A DNA stretch of 45,989 nucleotides from Pseudonocardia sp. CNS-004. Its GTDB lineage: Bacteria; Actinomycetota; Actinomycetes; Mycobacteriales; Pseudonocardiaceae. The translations under genes were made by a program, and so were the position numbers. Location: assembly GCA_001942185.1 (NCBI GenBank), contig MKJV01000121.1, positions 1-45,989 on the forward strand. Reading direction: 5' to 3'. The number at the start of each line of letters is the position of its first letter. Positions within the stretch are counted from its first letter, which is position 1. Positions 36,041 through 43,511 of this stretch are shown here, one piece after another. A model generated the notes under the pieces. It was given only the letters and a program-made list of their open reading frames with translations, did no database searches and was not told the origin of the DNA.

Positions 36041-36938
36041 ATGATCGACCGGGTCGGACTGGCGGCGTTCCTCCGCCACCGCCGGAAGTCGCTGCAACCC
36101 GAGGACGTCGGCCTCCCCCGTGGCAGCGGCGCAGGACCAGCGGACTGCGGCGGGAGGAGGCGGCCGCCCTCTGCCACATGTCGACCGACTACTACTTCGC
36201 GCGGCTGGAGCGGGAACGCGGGCCGCAGCCGTCCGAGCAGATGATCGCCTCGATCGCGCAGGGGCTGCACCTCTCGCTCGACGAGCGCGACCACGTGTTC
36301 CGTCTCGCCGGGCACCACCCGCCCGTCCGGGGCGCAGACAGCGAGCACATCAGCCCCGGGATGCTGCGCATCCTCCACCGTCTCGCCGACACGCCCGCGG
36401 AGATCGTCACCGAGCTCGGCGAGACCCTGCGCCAGACCCCGCTGGGTGTCGCCCTCATCGGTGACGCGACCAGGTACACGGGTCCGGCGCGCAGCAACGG
36501 CTACCGCTGGTTCACCGACCCCGCCTCCCGGCGGCTGTACGCGCCCGAGGATCACTCGTTCCTGTCCCGGATGTACGCCGCGGGCCTGCGCGAGATCGCC
36601 GCGTTGCGCGGTCCCGGTTCCCGGGCGGCGCACCTCGCCGACCTCCTCCTCGGTGAGAGCGAGGAGTTCCGGCGAATGTGGAACGATCAGGAGATCGGGA
36701 TCCGACCGCACGACACCAAGCGCTTCGTCCACCCCGAGCTCGCCGACTGGAGCTGAACTGCCAGCGGCTGTCCGACCCGCAGCAGTCGCACCACCTGATG
36801 GTCTACACCGCGGTGCCGGGCAGTGAGAGCTACGACAAGTTGCAGCTGCTCTCGGTCATCGGCCCCCAGCTGGTCGGCTCGGATGCAGGAGACGGGACGG
36901 CTCCAGGGCCTCCCGAGGGGAGTTCGGCCGGGCGGTGA
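36041..36938 (+). CDS. XRE regulator with MmyB-like ligand domain (two frameshifts)
   Basis: The start MIDRVGLAAFLRHRRKSLQP and the adjacent-frame continuation RTSGLRREEAAALCHMSTDY form the standard actinobacterial XRE N-terminus, followed by YFARLERERGPQPSEQMIA. The C-terminal part is the PAS-like MmyB ligand domain (GVALIGDATRYTGPARSNGY, then DTKRFVHPELADW). Frame breaks near 36127 in the HTH and near 36752; beyond that, the adjacent frame gives LELNCQRLSDPQQSHHLMVY. Such regulators are usually paired divergently with a target oxidoreductase, as here with the SDR at 35840. A fatty-acid ligand is known for some MmyB domains. Confidence 0.88.
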
Positions 36939-37061
36939 TCCCGCCATCAGTCGCCGCCTCGGTGACAGCGGAATCGGCGCCCTGACCTCTGGAGCGAATC
37001 GATGCCACGTGCGACCCAGCACGACCCGATGGCTCGCCGCCCGGTCCGCCGGCAGGCGGCG

Positions 37062-37219
37062 TTGCCGTCGGACGGCAGCGTGCCGATCGAGCGGATCTCC
37101 CGGTTGGCCGGTCACACCGGGACCACGGTGACGGAGAGGTCTACCGCCATCAGCTCCGGCCCGTGATCGAGCACGGTGCCGTCGCGTTGGACCGGATCTT
37201 CCCGGTCGCGGGGTCGTAG
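37062..37219 (+). pseudogene. Tyrosine recombinase (integrase) C-terminal remnant
   Basis: The frame reads LPSDGSVPIERISRLAGHTG and then TTVTE, followed after a one-base shift by VYRHQLRPVIEHGAVALDRI and a stop at 37217-37219. This is the end of an actinophage-type integrase, with the GH of the catalytic GHxxT box and the Tyr nucleophile of VYRHQ present. The rest of the gene is gone. It ends 71 bp from the 3' end of tRNA-Val(GAC), the classic site for such integrases. Confidence 0.75.
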
Positions 37220-37245
37220 TCACCGAGTTGGTCACTCGCACATGC

Positions 37246-37279
37246 AAAAAGGCCGGTGCACATCATCTGTGCACCGGCC
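37246..37279 (-). terminator. Intrinsic terminator of the tRNA operon
   Basis: An 11-bp perfect stem (37251-37261 with 37269-37279), rich in GGCCGG, with a 7-nt loop is followed on the minus strand by a five-T run (37246-37250). It starts 11 bp after the 3' end of tRNA-Val and terminates the tRNA transcript. Confidence 0.92.
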
Positions 37280-37289
37280 CTGACCTGCG

Positions 37290-37361
37290 TGGGCGATACT
37301 GGGATTGAACCAGTGACCTCTTCCGTGTCAAGGAAGCGCTCTCCCACTGAGCTAATCGCCC
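37290..37361 (-). tRNA. tRNA-Val (anticodon GAC)
   Basis: On the minus strand a 72-nt tRNA begins GGGCGATTAGCTCAG, pairs with a TATCGCCC acceptor end and has anticodon loop TTGACAC (GAC). The discriminator is A and no CCA is encoded. It is the third of a Gly-Cys-Val run with a terminator 11 bp downstream. Confidence 0.96.
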
Positions 37362-37362
37362 G

Positions 37363-37434
37363 AGGCGGAGGCGGGAATCGAACCCGCGTACAGGGCTTTG
37401 CAGGCCCTTGCCTAAGCCACTCGGCCACTCCGCC
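37363..37434 (-). tRNA. tRNA-Cys (anticodon GCA)
   Basis: The minus strand reads GGCGGAGTGGCCGAGTGGC with anticodon loop CTGCAAA (GCA) and a complementary CTCCGCC acceptor. The discriminator is U, a tRNA-Cys identity element. It is separated by one base from tRNA-Val. Confidence 0.95.
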
Positions 37435-37511
37435 GGAGTCTGGATCCTCGTCCTTGGAGAGGTCCGTGGATTTCGATCCGTGGAGGTCCGACGGGACCCG
37501 AGGTTCCTCCG

Positions 37512-37584
37512 AGCGGACGACGGGACTCGAACCCGCGACCCTCACCTTGGCAAGGTGATGCGCTACCAGCTGCGCTACGTCCGC
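37512..37584 (-). tRNA. tRNA-Gly (anticodon GCC)
   Basis: The minus strand reads GCGGACGTAGCGCAGCTGG, with anticodon loop TTGCCAA (GCC), the T arm GGTTCGAGTCC and the acceptor CGTCCGC. The discriminator is U. It is the first gene of the tRNA run, about 80 bp ahead of tRNA-Cys. Confidence 0.95.
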
Positions 37585-37616
37585 ATGTGCAGCGTCTCCG
37601 CTGCGGTGTTGAGAGA

Positions 37617-37646
37617 ACCTTAGCGCAGTCACGGAGGGGGGTTCAA
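37617..37646 (-). promoter_or_regulatory. Promoter of the tRNA-Gly-Cys-Val run
   Basis: On the minus strand TTGAAC (37641-37646) and TAAGGT (37617-37622) are spaced 18 bp and lie 33 bp before tRNA-Gly, a good sigma-70-type housekeeping promoter. Confidence 0.7.
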
Positions 37647-37658
37647 ACCACCCCCCTC
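37634..37658 (-). terminator. Hairpin after the SsgA-like gene
   Basis: GAGGGGGG and CCCCCCTC form an 8-bp stem with a 9-nt loop, 31 bp past the stop of the SsgA-like gene. No T run follows, so it would be a weak or factor-assisted terminator. Its arm overlaps the -35 of the tRNA promoter. Confidence 0.45.
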
Positions 37659-37688
37659 AAACCACGCGAAGGGCCTCTGACCTGCGGC

Positions 37689-38117
37689 TCAGTCGCGAGC
37701 CGGGTCGTTGAGAAGATCGGACAGGGCCATGTCGAAGTCCAGCCAGGAGTACTCGCTGTCCACCGGCACGGCGAGGTAGGTCCGGTGCAGGAACTCGCCG
37801 AGGGTCTGCGCGCACGTCGTGAAGACGGCGTGCCCGGACGGCGACGACAGCTCGAGCTGCACCCGGCCCGGGTTCATCGGCATCGGCTGGACCCGGACGT
37901 CACCGGTGCCGGCCGGGCCGATCAGCCCGTCGTGCAGGAGGTCACGTGCGAACACCCACTCGACGGCTGTTGTCGAGCCGGTCCGGAACGACGCCTGCAC
38001 GGCGTAGGGATCCCGGCTGTTGTAGGTCAGTTCGACGTTGACGGGCACCGCCGGGGCGTCCGGAGCGATCAGTTCGAACACTGCCGGTGAGCAGATGACC
38101 GTGTGCTCGTCGCGCAT
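37689..38117 (-). CDS. SsgA-like sporulation/cell division regulator (SALP)
   Basis: The 142-residue protein matches SsgB-type proteins through VELTYNSRDPYAVQASFRTG, VEWVFARDLLHDGL and GTGDVRVQPM. In Streptomyces SsgB recruits FtsZ to sporulation septa; in rarer actinomycetes the single SALP acts in division or septation. The ATG at 38117 gives MRDEHTVICSPAVFELIAPD. A hairpin lies downstream, followed by the tRNA run on the same strand. It is a useful marker that this is a morphologically complex actinobacterium. Confidence 0.93.
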   Translation of the reverse strand: MRDEHTVICSPAVFELIAPDAPAVPVNVELTYNSRDPYAVQASFRTGSTTAVEWVFARDLLHDGLIGPAGTGDVRVQPMPMNPGRVQLELSSPSGHAVFTTCAQTLGEFLHRTYLAVPVDSEYSWLDFDMALSDLLNDPARD

Positions 38118-38447
38118 CGTGCGTCCTCTTTCTAGGTCCCGCGTAGCTCGTCATGCGGGAAAACGACCGTCCCCGGAAGGCGTGACGGGTCGAAGGCCGA
38201 AGTCCCCTCGACGCGGGGCACGGGTCACTCTGACGGCGCAGTCGCCCGCGATGAGCGGTTCTGTGGACGCGATCTGCGGTACGCCCGTGGAAACTTGGCG
38301 TGCGCCGTCGGGCCGGATGTCGCCCAACGGTGGTGTGAGGGTGCGGCGGGCGGGCGCAGCGCGGGACGTCGGTCGGTACCCTCGTGAGCGCGGGGTGCGG
38401 ACCCCGGCCGCCGCACGTGCGGCGGTAGCGCGGTTGCTGCCGCGTGG
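38118..38447. promoter_or_regulatory. Intergenic region with an 18-bp perfect palindrome
   Basis: These 330 bp separate the SsgA-like gene from a membrane protein gene. CCGCCGCAC-GTGCGGCGG at 38408-38425 is a perfect palindrome 22 bp before the next start and could be an operator. Upstream of the SsgA-like gene, on the minus strand, GTTTTCCC followed some 16 bp later by GCGGGA loosely resembles a stress-sigma promoter. No protein-like frame is visible. Confidence 0.4.
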
Positions 38448-38936
38448 GTGCGAGGGACGAGTGGGGATCTGAACATCACCGAGGGCGAGGACCAGAAGGT
38501 CGGAGGCTTCAGGAGGGCCGTCGACCGGATGGTGGTCGTCTACCAGCGGTTCCGCGCCGGGGTGGCGCGCAACCCGGTCCTCGACCTGACGTTCCGGGTC
38601 GTCGTCGGTGTGATCGGCATCGCGTCGTGATCTTCGGGATCATCGCGCTCCCCGCCCCGGGGCCGGGCTGGGCGATCATCTTCCTCGGGCTGGGGATCCT
38701 CGCTGCCGAGTTCGAGGGTGCCCGCAGGTCCTGATCTGGGTTCGGGCGAAGTACCAGGCGTGGGTCGACTGGCTGGGGCGCCAGCACCGAGCCGTCCAGC
38801 TCGTGGTGCTGACCGGCATCCTGCTGCTCGTCGCCGCGTGCGCGTGGTTCTTCGGAGCGTTCGCGTTGGTCGCCTCCTGGATGCAGCTCGACTGGGCCTG
38901 GCTGCGGTCGCCCGTGTCGACCTACTTCGGCCTGTA
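38448..38936 (+). CDS. PGPGW/TIGR02611-type membrane protein (two frameshifts)
   Basis: The protein reads GGFRRAVDRMVVVYQRFRAG, a first helix (LTFRVVVGVIGIA), then IIALPAPGPGWAIIFLGLGI with the PGPGW signature, ILAAEFEGARR, and a last pair of helices (LVVLTGILLLVAACAWFFGA). Frame breaks lie near 38628 and near 38730; the last part, IWVRAKYQAWVDWLGRQ to VSTYFGL, ends at the TAG 38934-38936. The total of about 160 residues with three or four membrane segments is standard. The function of the family is unknown. Confidence 0.83.
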
Positions 38937-39039
38937 GCGAGGCAGTGCCCCCGCAGAGGAGGGCAGTTCTTCCAATCGGCCCACCGGATCGAACGTCGTG
39001 CGTAGCGTCCGGCCCATCATCGGGTCCCTGGGAGGCGGC

Positions 39040-39486
39040 GTGCGGGTACTGGTCCGATCGGTAGGAGTCTCGGCGGTAACGATGGCGATCATGGCGCTCG
39101 CCACAGGCGTGGCGAGCGGGCAGGAGGCGTCGACGCAGCTCGAGCTGCCGACGGTGGCCTGCTCGTGGAGCGCGGTCACGCTCGGGATCGAGCAGTACTG
39201 CATCAACGTGTACGGCGAAGGCCTCTACGTCGATCGGGTCAGCGGGGAGCTCGAGGTGGTGGACTCGAAGCCCGACCCCGTGGAAGGAGCGGAGGTCAAC
39301 CTGCAAGGCACGCTCGAGAACGGCGCCCCGTACGACGTCACGGAGGTCGCCCCGGACGGCATCAGCTCGGCGAGCGCCTGGTTCCACCCGCGCACCACCT
39401 TCAAGGACGGCAGCGAACTGTGCATCCGCACCAAGATCGGTGCCGTGGACTACTCGGACCCCACATGCGTGACGATCCACTCCTGA
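39040..39486 (+). CDS. Secreted hypothetical protein
   Basis: A 148-residue protein with signal peptide MRVLVRSVGVSAVTMAIMAL ending ASG-QE, then a beta-rich domain with two pairs of cysteines (VACSWSAV, QYCINVYGEG, ELCIRTKIG, DPTCVTIHS), so it is probably disulfide-bonded outside the cell. I favour the GTG at 39040 because GGGAGG lies four bases upstream; a GTG at 38998 is in frame but lacks a good site. I recognise no family; the fold may be immunoglobulin-like. Confidence 0.75.
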   Translation: MRVLVRSVGVSAVTMAIMALATGVASGQEASTQLELPTVACSWSAVTLGIEQYCINVYGEGLYVDRVSGELEVVDSKPDPVEGAEVNLQGTLENGAPYDVTEVAPDGISSASAWFHPRTTFKDGSELCIRTKIGAVDYSDPTCVTIHS

Positions 39487-39579
39487 CGCCGCCGGTCGCT
39501 CGGTCCGGCCGAGTGATCCGCGAGGAGCGGGGGTGGGTGTCGGGTGTCGACCGGGGCCATGTAGAGTTCCTGTCGGCAC

Positions 39580-39651
39580 GGGCGATTAGCTCAGGGGGAG
39601 AGCGCTTCGTTCACACCGAAGAGGTCACTGGTTCGATCCCAGTATCGCCCA
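39580..39651 (+). tRNA. tRNA-Val (anticodon CAC)
   Basis: A 72-nt plus-strand tRNA begins GGGCGATTAGCTCAGGGGG, with anticodon loop TTCACAC (CAC), T arm CTGGTTCGATCCCAG and acceptor TATCGCCC followed by A. It is very similar to the GAC isoacceptor at 37290 and is the likely attachment target of the adjoining integrase remnant. Confidence 0.96.
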
Positions 39652-39668
39652 CCGTGTGTTTTGCCTGG

Positions 39669-40450
39669 TCAGACGGCCTGTCGATGATCTTCGTCGGCAG
39701 GCCGTTTGCGTGTGTGGGGAGCAGGGTCTGCTGACCACCTCCGTGGTCCGAAGTGTTCACGCGGCATCCGGGCCCGGCTCGAGCATCTGAGCCACGCCCT
39801 GGCCGCGCTGTGGTGCCATCGTTGTTGCAGCGCGGTGAGCATCTTCTCGCGCATGGCAGGGGTGACGTGGGCGTCGAAGTCGTCGATGTCCTTGCGCTTG
39901 TGCCCGAGGCGTTGCAGGCGCAGGACGCGGGGAACTTGGTCTTCGACGAGCCAGGTCTCGTGGGTGTGGCGTAGGTCGTGGAAGTGCATCTCCGGCTGGA
40001 TCGGGGGCAGGCCGCGCGGGGGGTTGCCGGCGAGGGCGGGTTGCCAGAGGCGTTGGCGGAAGTTGGCGCGGCGGTGGAGTCCGCCGTTGGCGCCGGTGAA
40101 CACGAATGGCGTGTCGGGGTGGTGGGCGCGGTGTTCGGTGAGCAGGTCGGCCAGGAATGGCGGCAGGTGCACGGTGCGGGCGCTGGCCGTGGACTTGGGC
40201 GGGCCGAGTTCGAGGCGCCCGCCGAGCTCGTGCAGCGCGCCGTCAGTCGGGTCGACGTCGATGCGAGGGTGGGCATCGTCGAGGTGGGTGCGGGTCCACT
40301 GCAGGCCGCGAGTTCGCCCCAGCGTAGGCCGGTGTAGGCGGCGGTGAGGATCATCAGCCTGCACTGGTGGGCATGCGCGCGGAGATGGCGACGACCTCGC
40401 CGGGTGTGGCGTGGGGGCGTTCGGGGCGTTCGGTGAAGGTGATGCTGATC
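39669..40450 (-). pseudogene. Tyrosine recombinase (integrase), N-terminus lost at an IS insertion
   Basis: Reading from the IS border, the fragment runs ISITFTERPERPHATPGEVV, MILTAAYTGLRWGELA (catalytic Arg box I), HLPPFLADLLTEH, FHDLRHTHETWLVED (His-x-x-Arg box II) and LQRLGHKRKDIDDFD (Gly-His box). Frames change near 40375 and 40320. The catalytic region is present but the N-terminal arm-binding and core-binding domains are missing; the frame meets the IS3 end at 40450 and does not continue on its far side. The gene ends next to tRNA-Val(CAC), where such integrases usually target. Confidence 0.82.
39673..39707 (+). terminator. Terminator-like hairpin after tRNA-Val(CAC)
   Basis: ACGGCCTG (39673-39680) and CAGGCCGT (39698-39705) form an 8-bp stem, with extra CGA/TCG pairing in the loop, followed by TTT. 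It lies 22 bp beyond the tRNA and overlaps the end of the integrase remnant. Confidence 0.65.
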
Positions 40451-40488
40451 TGCCCCGCGCTTTTCGGACCGCTTGATTTCGGTTTAAG

Positions 40489-41418
40489 CTACGTCGCTTC
40501 CTGGGGATTTTCCCACTCGTCGAGGGCTTCTTGGGGAGTTTTGTAGCCTAGTCCGGAGTGAAGTCTGTTTTTCGGTTGTACCAGAACTCAATGTATCTGA
40601 CGATGTCCGCGCGAGCGTGAGCACGGGTCGGATAGGCGGTTCGGTGGACGCGTTCGTTCTTCAAGGCTGCGAAGAAGGACTCAGTCATGGCGTTATCGTA
40701 GCAGATTCCGGTGCGACCTACAGACTGCCGTAGGCCGAGTTCGCCGATGGTGCCGGCGTAGTCATATGAGGTGTAGTTGCTACCTCGATCGGAGTGGAAG
40801 ATCGCGCCTGGTTCGAGGGTGGCGTTACGCGCGGCGTGGCGGAGAGCGGCCTGGATGAGCGGAGTCTTGTAGTTGTCATCCATCGCATAGCCGATGACCA
40901 TTCGTGTGTTGCAGTCGATAACCGTCGCCAGGTACAGCCATCCCTCCCAGGTTGGGATGTAGGTGATATCGCCGATGAGCTTCTGGCCGGGCGCCGTCGC
41001 GGTGAAGTCCTGGCCGAGGAGGTCGGGGATGTGATGTTCCCGGCCGTCCTGCTCGGTCAGGCCGCCCCGCCATGGTCGGGGCTGGCAGGGCTGCAGGTCC
41101 AGCTCCCGCATGATGCTCCGGACGAGCTCGGGACCACAGGGCACGCCCCACCGGGCGAGCTGGGCGTGGATGCGTCGGACCACGTAGCTCGTCCGACAAT
41201 GTGAATGCGTCGGTGATGAGCAGCGCTAGTCTTTCGCGTCGTTCGGCCGTTGCCGAGGCCGGTCGCTTCTTCCAGTCGAAGAATCCCGATGGCGAGACTT
41301 CGAGCCAAATGCACATCTTCTTCACGGGGTATGCGTACTGCGCGTCGCAGGTTCGGCACGAGTCGATGAACTCGTACTTCTCGGCTACCGGGGATCCCGG
41401 GCGAAGTACGCTGCGGCT
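40489..41418 (-). CDS. IS3 transposase OrfB, DDE catalytic part (two frameshifts)
   Basis: From the A6G run at 41417-41423 the -1 frame reads straight into VAEKYEFIDSCRTCDAQYAY and on through VKKMCIWLEVSPSGFFDWKK to the integrase core: GDITYIPTWEGWLYLATVID (Asp1 in ITYIP and ATVID), IFHSDRGSNYTSYDY (Asp2) and DNAMTESFFAALKNERV (Glu). It ends LHSGLGYKTPQEALDEWEN and QEAT at the TAG 40489-40491. Single-base deletions near 41187 and near 40563 interrupt it; both are easily repaired. It normally acts as an OrfAB fusion. Confidence 0.88.
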
Positions 41419-41687
41419 TTTTTCAGGAACTCGTTCTCCATCCGGAGTTCCCGTAGTTCCCGCTGGGCTTCGGCCAGCTGTATCCGCTCGGATGGCGTCA
41501 ACGGCGGTTCTTCGTCGGCGTGCTCGTCACAATACTGCTTCACCCAGTTCCCCAGAGTTCCTTCGTTCACGCCAAGTTCCCGTGCGACTTGAGCGATCGG
41601 ACGCGAGTTCTCGATCACCAGTCGCACGGCGTCGTCGCGAAACTCTGGACTGAACTTGCGGCATCTTCGAGGCATTCCCGTGGCCAC
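41385..41687 (-). CDS. IS3 transposase OrfA
   Basis: A 100-residue protein, MATGMPRRCRKFSPEFRDDA, with a HTH (PIAQVARELGVNEGTLGNWV) and a C-terminal leucine-zipper-like helix (RELRELRMENEFLKKAAAYF), as usual for IS3 OrfA. The codons AAA AAA G at FLKK (41417-41423) form a slippery run; a -1 shift there yields the OrfAB transposase. Confidence 0.9.
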   Translation of the reverse strand: MATGMPRRCRKFSPEFRDDAVRLVIENSRPIAQVARELGVNEGTLGNWVKQYCDEHADEEPPLTPSERIQLAEAQRELRELRMENEFLKKAAAYFARDPR

Positions 41688-41735
41688 CCTTCGGATCAGA
41701 CCCTATCCGGGTCGTGGTCCGTGAAAAACGGGGCA

Positions 41736-42112
41736 CCTCAGGCGCACTGGGACAGACCGATCCAGGTATGGCGGCTCTTGGTCTTCGGCATGGAGAACAT
41801 CGGGGTGGTGTTGTTGAATTTGGACAGGGTGTGGCACCCATGCCGCTGGAGGGGTCGGGAAGCTCGCTCGGATGGCGGCCGGCCAAGCGTGGACAGCTCA
41901 AAAGGAGCCTGTATTACGGCTGGCGCCGGCCGCTCATGCATACGTTTGCGGCTGAGCGAACTGGGACTCGGCGACGAAGAGTCGTGACGTCGGAGCGGAC
42001 GGTGGCACCAGGGAGCTGCGGACGCGGACGGTCGAGATGAGTCTGTGGGAGGCGGTGCTCTGGTGGATGTGGTGCGGCCGTGCCGATTTCGACGAACGGG
42101 ATCGATCCTCGC
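41736..42112. other. Unassigned 377-bp stretch after the IS element
   Basis: I recognise no gene here. A 67-codon minus-strand frame (41738-41941), including HTLSKFNNTTPMFSMPKTKS, is the most protein-like, but it has no match I know. The base composition is lower in GC than the surroundings, in line with foreign or decayed DNA. Confidence 0.5.
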
Positions 42113-42955
42113 CTACTCAGCTCGGTGCACGACCGCGGTCGAGGTGGAGACGGCCCGCCACTTGTCGAGCTCCGCGGCTTGGACCGCCAGCTTCTGCTCG
42201 ATCCTCTCGACGCAGTCGGCGCCCAGGGGCAGGCGCAGCGGGGCGTTTTCGGAGTCGGCGATATCGATCATGATCTTTGCTGCCTTGTGCGGGTCCCCGG
42301 CTTGGGCATGGTTGGTGTCTTCGGCCCAGCGCCGGGTCGCTCCGGCGGTGTCGTCGTAGTCCGAGATCGTCGCACCCTCGGTCAGCAGGCTGCTCCGGTC
42401 GAGGAAGTCGGTGCGGAACGGCCCGGGTTCGATCGCGGTGCATCGGATGCCCAGCGGGCCCGCCTCGGCCCGCAGCGCCTCGTTGATGGCCTCGACGGCG
42501 TGCTTCGTCGCCGAATAGACGCCCCAGCCCGCAGCCGCGCTCTGCCCTGCCACCGAGCTCAGGTTCAGGATGCTGCCCGATCTCTGTGCTCGCATCACCG
42601 GGAGTACCGCACGGGTCACGTTCAGCAGGCCGAACACGTTGACGTCGAAGACCGACCGTGCGCTGACGTCGGTGACCTCCTCGATCGCGCCGACGATGCC
42701 GTGACCGGCGTTGTTCATCAGCACGTCGATGCGCCCGAACCTGTCGATGGCGGCCTCGACGGCCAACTGGATGCTGACCGGATCGGTGACGTCCAGGGAG
42801 GCGAGCAGAAGCTGGTCGGATTCGACGTCCAGGGTGGCCGCGATCGACTTGGGCGTGCGTGCGGTCGCGACGACGTTGTGACCGCGCCGGAGCGCTTCCT
42901 GCGCGACCAGGAGGCCGAACCCCCGGGATGCACCGGTGATGAACCAGGTCTTCAT
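42113..42955 (-). CDS. Short-chain dehydrogenase/reductase (classical)
   Basis: An intact 280-residue oxidoreductase: TGASRGFGLLVAQEAL (cofactor loop TGxxxGxG), VVATARTPKSI, NNAGHGIVGAIEEV, LNLSSVAGQSAAAGWGVYSA with the catalytic Ser, and YSATKHAVEAI (Tyr-x3-Lys). It resembles retinol-dehydrogenase-like SDRs. The ATG at 42955 has GGAAAGGA upstream. It follows the repeat-motif peptide gene at 43040 by 84 bp on the same strand, so the two may share a transcript controlled by the divergent XRE regulator. Confidence 0.93.
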   Translation of the reverse strand: MKTWFITGASRGFGLLVAQEALRRGHNVVATARTPKSIAATLDVESDQLLLASLDVTDPVSIQLAVEAAIDRFGRIDVLMNNAGHGIVGAIEEVTDVSARSVFDVNVFGLLNVTRAVLPVMRAQRSGSILNLSSVAGQSAAAGWGVYSATKHAVEAINEALRAEAGPLGIRCTAIEPGPFRTDFLDRSSLLTEGATISDYDDTAGATRRWAEDTNHAQAGDPHKAAKIMIDIADSENAPLRLPLGADCVERIEQKLAVQAAELDKWRAVSTSTAVVHRAE

Positions 42956-43039
42956 TGTTGTCCTTTCCGTTCTCGACGAATTGAGCAATCCGTAGCCGGC
43001 GGTCCCGGGGTCATGTAGCCGACGCTCACCCACCGGCTG

Positions 43040-43345
43040 TTACCGGCGTGCCGGCGCCGGAAGGATCAGCTCTGCTCCCAACCTGTCCAATTGCTCCTTC
43101 GTCAGGACGCCACGAGCCGGATCCGACTGGTGCGGGACGGGTTCGCCCGCCACCTCGTTGAGCCGCCCCCGGGCGTCGCCGGCCGCGCGGCGCTCGAACG
43201 CCGCCGCAGGGAGGATGAGCTCGGCTCCCAGCCGGTCCAACTGCTCCTTCGACGGAGTGGCCGGCCGACCGGCCGACGCGACGGCTGGAGGAGCAGAGGA
43301 GGTGATCTCGTGGTTGCCAGGAGAACCGGGTGCTGTGCCGATCAT
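43040..43345 (-). CDS. 101-aa protein with a twice-repeated KEQLDRLGAELILPA motif
   Basis: The ATG at 43345 has GAAGGA four bases upstream and gives MIGTAPGSPGNHEITSSAPP. The motif KEQLDRLGAELILPA occurs at residues 33-47 (bases 43205-43249) and 83-97 (43055-43099), 50 residues apart, the second near the C-terminus (PARR end). The 15 residues are identical, while seven of the 15 codons differ, all silently, so selection acts on the peptide. Pro/Ala-rich linkers surround it. No family is recognised. A precursor with repeated core or recognition segments is one possibility, a two-module binding protein another. It is divergent from an XRE regulator and co-directional with an SDR. No maturation enzyme other than the SDR is visible. 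Confidence 0.75.
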   Translation of the reverse strand: MIGTAPGSPGNHEITSSAPPAVASAGRPATPSKEQLDRLGAELILPAAAFERRAAGDARGRLNEVAGEPVPHQSDPARGVLTKEQLDRLGAELILPAPARR

Positions 43346-43511
43346 GATGTCCTTCTTTCGGAGGGTCGTTCCGAGACCCAGGACATCACCCGATGACGCT
43401 GTTTTCGCTCCCGTCCGGTGCCCTGCTCGACCCGGGTTCTCGGTGACCGGGGGTCTCGCAGGACCTCCTTCGCGCCGGTTGCTGCGCCGCGGTGGTCGTA
43501 CCCTTCTCGGG

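Larger units (their letters stand above)
40451..41735 (-). mobile_element. IS3-family insertion sequence
   Basis: The 1285-bp element has two overlapping transposase frames on the minus strand. Its ends form an imperfect inverted repeat starting TGCCCCG on both sides, with 15 of the first 20 positions identical. No 3- to 4-bp target duplication is visible (ATC against CCT), and the integrase sequence does not resume on the right, so flanking DNA was probably deleted after insertion. Three of four transposase breaks are simple indels. Confidence 0.85.

Noticed and set aside
41738..41941. 67-aa minus-strand protein beside the IS element
   Set aside because: No recognisable family or ribosome binding site; kept only as an unassigned stretch.
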